Shown here one piece after another: positions 59,076 through 64,000 of a stretch of DNA of 64,000 bases (position 1 is the stretch's first letter; each line of letters begins with the position of its first letter). Where the stretch lies: the NCBI RefSeq assembly GCF_036013955.1, contig NZ_CP107903.1:4526001-4590000 (forward strand), written 5' to 3'. The position numbers and the translations under genes are program-made. The notes under the pieces are model-generated. The model was given only the letters and a program-made list of their open reading frames with translations, did no database searches and had not been told where the DNA came from. This DNA comes from Streptomyces sp. NBC_00459 (GTDB taxonomy: Bacteria > Actinomycetota > Actinomycetes > Streptomycetales > Streptomycetaceae).

Positions 59076-59774
59076 TCAGATGAGTCCGTTCCGCAGCGCA
59101 TAGCCCACCGCATGGGTCCGGTTGCGCAGTTGGAGGCGGGTGATGATCTCGTGCAGGACGTTCTTGACGGTCCGTTCGGAGTACGCGGTCTTGCGGGCGA
59201 TCTCCGCGGTGTCCAGCCCCTCCGACACCAGGCGCAGCATGTCCGCCTCCCGTGTGGTCAGCGTGGACAGGGACAGGCCCTGCGGATCGAGCGCCGAGCG
59301 CTGGAGGCTGCCGACGTGGGAGAGCAGCTTGCCGAGCAGGTCACCGGGCAGCACTCCCTCGCCGTTGGCCGTCGCGAGGACCAGGTGGACGAGCCGGTCC
59401 TGGTCGGCCTCGGCGCGCCGCAGCACCGCCGACACGCCGCACTCGATGACGCGTTGCAGCGCGCCGGAGCCGAGAGTGCCGACCACAAGGCCCACGCGGG
59501 TGGCGGAGTTGAGCCGCAGCCGGTGCAGCAGGGCGGTCACGTCGTCGCCGACGTGGTCCACGACCACCAGCGACACCTGGGCCCTCTCGGCGTCGGTGTC
59601 GACCTCGGCGAGCAGGTCGACCTCGGGACGGTGGCGTAACTGCTGGACCACGCCGACGCGCAGGATCGGATCGGCGGCGTAGACGGCCACGGTCACCCGT
59701 TCCGGCCGACCGGTGCGAGAGACCCGGCTCCCGGAGCCGACGGTGGCGTGGTCGTAGGACATGGAGACGGACAT
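59076..59774 (-). CDS. LuxR-family regulator of the CIS locus
   Basis: 232 residues from ATG 59774, with GGAGGAG upstream. The C-terminal LuxR HTH is clear: LTTREADMLRLVSEGLDTAE and TAYSERTVKNVLHEIITRLQ. The N-terminal part is shaped like a receiver (VTVAVYAADPILRVGVVQQL, SLVVVDHVGDDV), but it lacks the acidic pocket and the conserved Lys, so it is probably not phosphorylated. No kinase is adjacent. It lies upstream of the propeller-cap-ATPase operon in the same direction and is the only regulator gene at the CIS locus. A start at 59804 is possible. Confidence 0.85.
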   Translation of the reverse strand: MSVSMSYDHATVGSGSRVSRTGRPERVTVAVYAADPILRVGVVQQLRHRPEVDLLAEVDTDAERAQVSLVVVDHVGDDVTALLHRLRLNSATRVGLVVGTLGSGALQRVIECGVSAVLRRAEADQDRLVHLVLATANGEGVLPGDLLGKLLSHVGSLQRSALDPQGLSLSTLTTREADMLRLVSEGLDTAEIARKTAYSERTVKNVLHEIITRLQLRNRTHAVGYALRNGLI

Positions 59775-60014
59775 GGCAGGGGTGTTCTCCTCCGCGCGGG
59801 GCATTGGGGGACCTGTTCGTTGAGTTCGTGAGTTCGTGGGGGAGGATCGCTGGGGCCGGACGAACACCGGAAGGCGGCGCGCGGGAGCCGTCGGTTAACA
59901 TCAACGACCAACTGCTAAGGGCGAGTTGACGGTGTCTTCGCGGGCACCACGACTGCCCGGGTGTTGCCCTCGTACCCCTCGGCCAATGCCGGCCGGCGCT
60001 TCTACCGTGGTGGC

Positions 60015-61388
60015 GTGACGCCTTCTGCAGCCTCTTCCGGTCCCGGTGCGCCCGGACTCGACATCCCGGTCGTGACAGTGGCCCCTGGCGGCACCGCCAC
60101 GACCAGTCTGACCGTCCGCAACGACAGCGACATCGTCGAGGCCTACAGCCTGGAGGTCGTAGGGGACTGTGCCTCCTGGACCACCGTGGAACCCGCGCGG
60201 GTCTCCCTCTACCCCGGCACCTCCGAGACGGTGACGATCCGTCTGGAGCCGCCGCGCTCCCCGACGATCCGGGCCGGCGAGGTGCCCCTCGCGATCCGGG
60301 TCCTGCCGAACGAGCATCCCGACGCGGTACGGGTTCCCGAAACCACCGTGCACATCGAGGAGTTCCACGAGCTGCGCACCGAGCTGCTGCCGCGCCGACG
60401 GCGCGGCTGGCTGCGGGGCCGATACCGGCTGGCGGTGCGCAACGAGGGCAACACCCCGGTGCAGGTGGGCTTCACCCCGGGCCAGCCGGGCGAGGAGCTG
60501 GCGTTCGCCTTCAACCCGGCCGAGCCGAAGCTGGAGCCCGGCGAGTCGGTCGAGGTCGGGCTGCGGGTCCGTACCGGCAAGCCCGTGTGGTTCGGCTCCC
60601 CGATGGTGTGGCCGTTCACCCTGGCCACCGCCGAGACCGGCGACCTGGACGGGACCCGGCCGGCCAGGACCCAGCCGGACGAGATCGCCGTCCGGCCGCC
60701 GCTGGACGCGGAGTTCATCCAGATCCCCGTCTTCCCGAAGTGGCTGCTCGCCGTGCTCGCGGTGCTGCTCGCGCTGCTGCTCGCCTGGTTCACGCTGGTC
60801 CGCCCGGCGGTGCGCAGCGCCGCGAAGGAGGCGGCCACCGAGGTGGTCCAGCCGCGCCCCACGCCCGCAGGAGAGCAGGACGCGGGCGGGCAGACACCCG
60901 GCAACGGGTCCGGTGGCGCGAGCCCCTCGCCCGACGGGCAGGGCAATGACAACGGCACGGGCACGGGCACAGCTCCCGGAGCAGGTGACGACGGCACGTC
61001 GACCGGGGACGGCGGCACCACGATCGGCGGCGGTCAGCAGAGCTCGGAGACCATCGACCTGAAGACCTCCAGCGGGACGACCGAATCCGGTTTCCACAAG
61101 GTGGCCGAGAAGACGGTCTTCGGTGTGACGGACATCGTCGTCGCCAACTTCCAGGGTGACGAAGGGGTGATGACGATCAGCTTCGGCAACCGCAAGATCA
61201 CCACGATCGCCCTGGAAACCTTCCGCAACCAGGACTACCACTGGGTCACCCCCATCAAGATCACCGCGAACAACCGCGTGACCATCCAAGTGACCTGCAC
61301 AAAGCCGGGCACTCCGGCCACCGGCCGCCAGGCGCAGGAATGTCACGAAGTCCTCAACGTGAGCGGTGTCGTCAGCCGCACCGAGTAG
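60015..61388 (+). CDS. Bitopic membrane protein with Ig-like domains, CIS-linked
   Basis: 457 residues from GTG 60015. There is no N-terminal signal. Two Ig-like domains (VVTVAPGGTATTSLTVRNDS; RYRLAVRNEGNTPVQVGFTP) form a probably cytoplasmic part; one membrane helix (WLLAVLAVLLALLLAWFTLV) follows at about 240-260; the outer part has a Gly/Thr-rich linker and a small beta domain with two cysteines (VTCTKPG, AQECHEV). The topology parallels the zinc-ribbon/discoidin protein at the other end of the locus, so it may also connect the particle to the membrane. Function unknown. It diverges from the LuxR gene. The start is uncertain, since no good ribosome site is seen. Confidence 0.72.
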   Translation: MTPSAASSGPGAPGLDIPVVTVAPGGTATTSLTVRNDSDIVEAYSLEVVGDCASWTTVEPARVSLYPGTSETVTIRLEPPRSPTIRAGEVPLAIRVLPNEHPDAVRVPETTVHIEEFHELRTELLPRRRRGWLRGRYRLAVRNEGNTPVQVGFTPGQPGEELAFAFNPAEPKLEPGESVEVGLRVRTGKPVWFGSPMVWPFTLATAETGDLDGTRPARTQPDEIAVRPPLDAEFIQIPVFPKWLLAVLAVLLALLLAWFTLVRPAVRSAAKEAATEVVQPRPTPAGEQDAGGQTPGNGSGGASPSPDGQGNDNGTGTGTAPGAGDDGTSTGDGGTTIGGGQQSSETIDLKTSSGTTESGFHKVAEKTVFGVTDIVVANFQGDEGVMTISFGNRKITTIALETFRNQDYHWVTPIKITANNRVTIQVTCTKPGTPATGRQAQECHEVLNVSGVVSRTE

Positions 61389-61891
61389 TGACCGAGTGGT
61401 GGCAGCGAACCGCACCTCAAGCTTCCGATCATTTTTGATCAGTGTCGACTACATCTGTAAAGAGTGGTCACCTCTTCTGTCCAGAAACTGATAACTCTGG
61501 TCTCAATAACGGCGACCGGCCGCACGCGGCACACACGCGACACACACCCGGCAACCGGACCCACGACACCGTCACGGTCGCCGCAGCGAGAACGATCCGC
61601 CGGAAGCCGGACGCCGGACGGACAGGCCGCGCCTCCGCATCGGACTCCGGTCGCCGCGGAGGCGCCTTCCTGTGAGTCCGAAGACGACCTCCACAAGCGC
61701 TTACATCAGAGGGCTGTCGACGCGTACAGTCGCACCGCGCCTGCACCCCCGACAGGACGGGCGTCCCCCCGCACTCCCCAGTTCCCCTGTTGCGCGCCGG
61801 CCGCGATCCACGCATGCCCGAAGCATCCAATTTGGCATGCACTGAACATGTATCGCCCCGGCGTCCGCACCGCATCACCAAGGAGACACCG
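61389..61891. other. Intergenic region upstream of the phosphodiesterase gene
   Basis: No gene is supported. There is a small inverted repeat, GATCA-TTTT-TGATC at 61427-61440, and an AAGCGCTT core at 61695-61702 of the kind seen in LacI-family operators, too short to assign. Confidence 0.5.
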
Positions 61892-63664
61892 ATGCGAAGA
61901 CTTCTCTCCTGTCTGGCCACAGGCGCCCTCGCGCTCGCCGGTCTGGGCGCGACCGTCGCGACGGCGACGCCCGCCGCGGCGGCCACGGCAGCGGCATCCG
62001 GCACCTTCAACGTGCTGTCCTACAACGTCGCCGGGCTCCCGGAGATCCTCTCCAGCGCGTCGACCGACCGCGAGACCTCGACGACGGCGATCGGCCAGCG
62101 GATCGCGCCGTACGACATCGTCCAGGTCCAGGAGGACTTCAACTACCACGCCTACCTCTACGCCGGCGACACCAGCCACGCCTACCGCACCCCCACCAGC
62201 GGCGGCGCCGGCATCGGCAGCGGCCTCAACACCCTCTCGAAGATCTCCTACGACGAGGACGACTTCGAACGGGTCGGCTGGAACTCCTGCCAGTGGGACT
62301 CCGGCGACTGTCTGACCCCCAAGGGCTTCACCTTCATGCGTGAGCGCCTCGCCGAGGGCGTCTACGTCGACTTCTACAACCTGCACACCAACGCCGGCAC
62401 CAACGACGGCGACCTGGCCTCACGCGCCGACAACCTCAACCAGCTGACGGCGTTCATCCAGTCCCACTCGGCCGGCAACGCCGTCGTGGTCATGGGCGAC
62501 ACCAACACCCGCTACACCCGCTCCGGCGACACCATCGCCGAGTTCAACGCCGCGAACGGTCTCACCGACGCCTGGGTGAAGAACATCCTCGGCGGTGTGG
62601 CCCCGGCCAAGGGCAGCGACGCGCTCGTCTGCGACCAGACCGGCGCCACCGTGCCCAACACCTGCGAGGTCGTCGACAAGATCCTCTACCGCAGCAGCAG
62701 GTTCGTCACCCTCGACTCGACGAGCTACAACAACGAGCACTCCAGTTTCCTGGAGTCCGGCACCGGTCTCATGCTCTCCGACCACGACCCGATCACCGCG
62801 GCCTTCACCTGGAAGACCAACCCCGCCTACCAGTTCAGCGACCAGTTCGGCGGCCCGCACGGCGACTACTTCACCGACGTCAACAGCGTTCCGTGGGGCG
62901 CCCAGGCCACCACGATCTCCCTGCGCGCCGGTGACCGGGTCGACCAGGTCGGGGTGACCCTGAGCAACGGTACGACGCTCACCCACGGCGGCACCGGGGG
63001 CACGGCCTCGTCCCTGACCCTGGGCAGCACCGAGTACGTGACCGGCGCGTACCTGTGCCAGGGCAAGTACAACAACACCACGCGGATCTTCTACGCGAAG
63101 TTCACCACCAGCCTCGGCCGCACCCTCGCCGGTGGCTCCACCACCTCGGACTGTGTCACCCGCAGCGCGCCCTCGGGCTGGCAGATCGCCGGGTTCCACG
63201 GCCGGACCGGCGACGAGCTCGACAAGATCGGCTTCATCTACACGCCGAACGACTTCAAGCTGGTCAACCGGGCGACCGGCAAGTGCCTCGACGTGAACAA
63301 CTGGTCGTCCGACGACGGGGCGAACGTCCAGTTGTGGACCTGCACGGGCGGTGCCAACCAGCGCTGGCGCGTCGAACCGCTGGGCGACGGCACCAGCCGG
63401 ATCATCAGCACGGTCAGCGACAAGGCTCTCGACGTCAACGACTGCGGCACCGCCGACGGGACCAACATCCAGCAGTGGACGTGGTGGGACAACGCCTGCC
63501 AGCGCTGGACGCTCACCGACACCGACAGCGGGTGGCTGCGCCTGACGAACCCCAACAGCGGCAAGGTCGCGGACGTGGCGGACTGCGCCAGCTCGGACGG
63601 CACCGACGTCCGACTCTGGACCTGGCTGAACAACAACTGCCAGCAGTGGCAGCTACAGCCCTGA
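61892..63664 (+). CDS. Secreted endonuclease/exonuclease/phosphatase-family enzyme with jacalin and ricin-B domains
   Basis: 590 residues. Signal peptide at 1-30 (LLSCLATGALALAGLGATVA). Catalytic domain of the DNase I/sphingomyelinase superfamily to about residue 310: FNVLSYNVAGLPE, IVQVQEDFNYHAYL (metal Glu), VVVMGDTNTRYTR and LMLSDHDPITAAF (Asp-His). A jacalin-like domain spans about 315-445 (FSDQFGGPHGDYFTDV, GWQIAGFHGRTGDELDKIGF). The C-terminus is a ricin-B trefoil with three QxW units (QRW, QRW, QQW). It may be a sphingomyelinase-like phosphodiesterase or a nuclease, tethered to sugars by the lectins. AAGGAGACACC precedes the ATG. Confidence 0.87.
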   Translation: MRRLLSCLATGALALAGLGATVATATPAAAATAAASGTFNVLSYNVAGLPEILSSASTDRETSTTAIGQRIAPYDIVQVQEDFNYHAYLYAGDTSHAYRTPTSGGAGIGSGLNTLSKISYDEDDFERVGWNSCQWDSGDCLTPKGFTFMRERLAEGVYVDFYNLHTNAGTNDGDLASRADNLNQLTAFIQSHSAGNAVVVMGDTNTRYTRSGDTIAEFNAANGLTDAWVKNILGGVAPAKGSDALVCDQTGATVPNTCEVVDKILYRSSRFVTLDSTSYNNEHSSFLESGTGLMLSDHDPITAAFTWKTNPAYQFSDQFGGPHGDYFTDVNSVPWGAQATTISLRAGDRVDQVGVTLSNGTTLTHGGTGGTASSLTLGSTEYVTGAYLCQGKYNNTTRIFYAKFTTSLGRTLAGGSTTSDCVTRSAPSGWQIAGFHGRTGDELDKIGFIYTPNDFKLVNRATGKCLDVNNWSSDDGANVQLWTCTGGANQRWRVEPLGDGTSRIISTVSDKALDVNDCGTADGTNIQQWTWWDNACQRWTLTDTDSGWLRLTNPNSGKVADVADCASSDGTDVRLWTWLNNNCQQWQLQP

Positions 63665-63683
63665 CCCCGGTTCACCGGGATGT

Positions 63684-63713
63684 GCCGGCCACCGGATCAG
63701 CCCGGTGGCCGGC
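63684..63713. terminator. Hairpin terminator, probably bidirectional
   Basis: GCCGGCCACCGG and CCGGTGGCCGGC form a perfect 12-bp stem with a 6-base loop between the convergent phosphodiesterase and transacylase genes. Confidence 0.8.
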
Positions 63714-63754
63714 CATCGCCTTCCTCGGTCTTCGGTGACGGGCCGGACACCCCG

Positions 63755-64000
63755 TCAGGCGGTCTGCGGGACCGGGGCCTTGAAACGGTCGGACGGAATC
63801 TCCGGCAGGTTGCGCCTGGCCAGGCCGGCGAGGGTGGAGCCGGGGCCGATGTCCAGGAACGCGGTGGCGTCCAGTTCCTCGTGGAGGACGTGAAGGGTGT
63901 CCGCCCAGCGGACCCGGCTGACCAGCTGACGGGCGCACAGTTCGCGCCAGTGGGTGCCGCCCTGGTGGGCGCGTGCGTCGACGTTGGCCACCACCGGGAC
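63755..64000 (-). CDS. Malonyl-CoA:ACP transacylase, C-terminal part
   Basis: Only the last 81 residues are in the window; the frame is open to the right edge. VPVVANVDARAH, WRELCARQLVSRVRWADTL, FLDIGPGSTLAGLARR and LPEIPSDRFKAP match the C-terminus of FabD-type malonyl transacylases, where PVVaNVdA and ELGPGxxLxGL-like motifs are conserved. It loads malonyl groups onto acyl carrier protein for fatty-acid or polyketide synthesis; which pathway cannot be told from this fragment, but a divergence from housekeeping FabD is possible. Confidence 0.85.
   Translation of the reverse strand, partial: VPVVANVDARAHQGGTHWRELCARQLVSRVRWADTLHVLHEELDATAFLDIGPGSTLAGLARRNLPEIPSDRFKAPVPQTA

Overview
The window is high-GC actinobacterial DNA and almost certainly Streptomyces. 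Codon third positions are G/C-rich, GTG and TTG starts are common, Tat-type secreted glycosidases are present, and there is a contractile injection system (CIS) cluster of the Streptomyces type. The exact species cannot be read from the sequence.

Region 1 (1-11.9 kb) is chromosomal: the end of a DUF3533-like membrane protein, a TetR regulator with a perfect palindrome in front of it, a fused SecDF, and two NarL-type two-component systems. The second system has an unusual double-length kinase whose second half has lost its catalytic boxes. Two small membrane proteins, a DUF5707-like secreted protein and a small zinc-ribbon protein follow.

Region 2 (11.9-20.2 kb) is a plant-polysaccharide cluster: a GH30-type xylanase behind a CebR-like operator, a GH78-type rhamnosidase with two duplicated discoidin domains behind a LacI-type palindrome, and a GH43-like enzyme with an AbfB domain behind a cluster of GAAC half sites. 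A remnant of an MFS transporter lies between them.

Region 3 (20.4-35.5 kb) is accessory DNA. An intact vapB sits beside a frameshifted vapC. After that come fragments of a tRNA-Gly(CCC) 3' half at about 21.12, 34.11 and 35.42 kb; the last keeps its CCA end and its terminator. Between the fragments lie an ATP-binding protein and a small Cys protein, a GntR regulator with three related operator sites, a DUF1152-like gene, an IS481-family element, a kinase-like gene, an XRE-TPR regulator with a divergent small gene, a NUDIX hydrolase, an AT-richer 1,245-residue Mrr-nuclease/NACHT gene that resembles anti-phage NLR proteins, and an SMI1/KNR4 protein. No integrase is present, so this looks like an eroded integration hotspot.

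Region 4 (35.7-61.4 kb) is the CIS locus. A long minus-strand operon (50832 down to 37060) encodes sheath, inner tube, small assembly proteins, a large disordered protein, a second tube-like protein, LysM baseplate protein, VgrG spike, PAAR tip, a tiny Cys-rich ORF, gp25, baseplate J, a tail-I protein and a membrane-anchored zinc-ribbon/discoidin protein. A second minus-strand set encodes a secreted beta-propeller protein, the DUF4255 cap and an AAA+ ATPase. A LuxR regulator and a divergent membrane protein lie at the edge. Two plus-strand genes are likely effectors: an HExxH protein at one end and a DUF4157-nuclease fusion between the two minus-strand sets. They share an N-terminal AGNAxV motif. 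No tail-fibre gene is seen, consistent with a cytoplasmic rather than secreted CIS.

Region 5 (61.9-64 kb) has a secreted phosphodiesterase with jacalin and ricin-B lectin domains, then the 3' end of a malonyl-CoA:ACP transacylase gene that runs out of the window.
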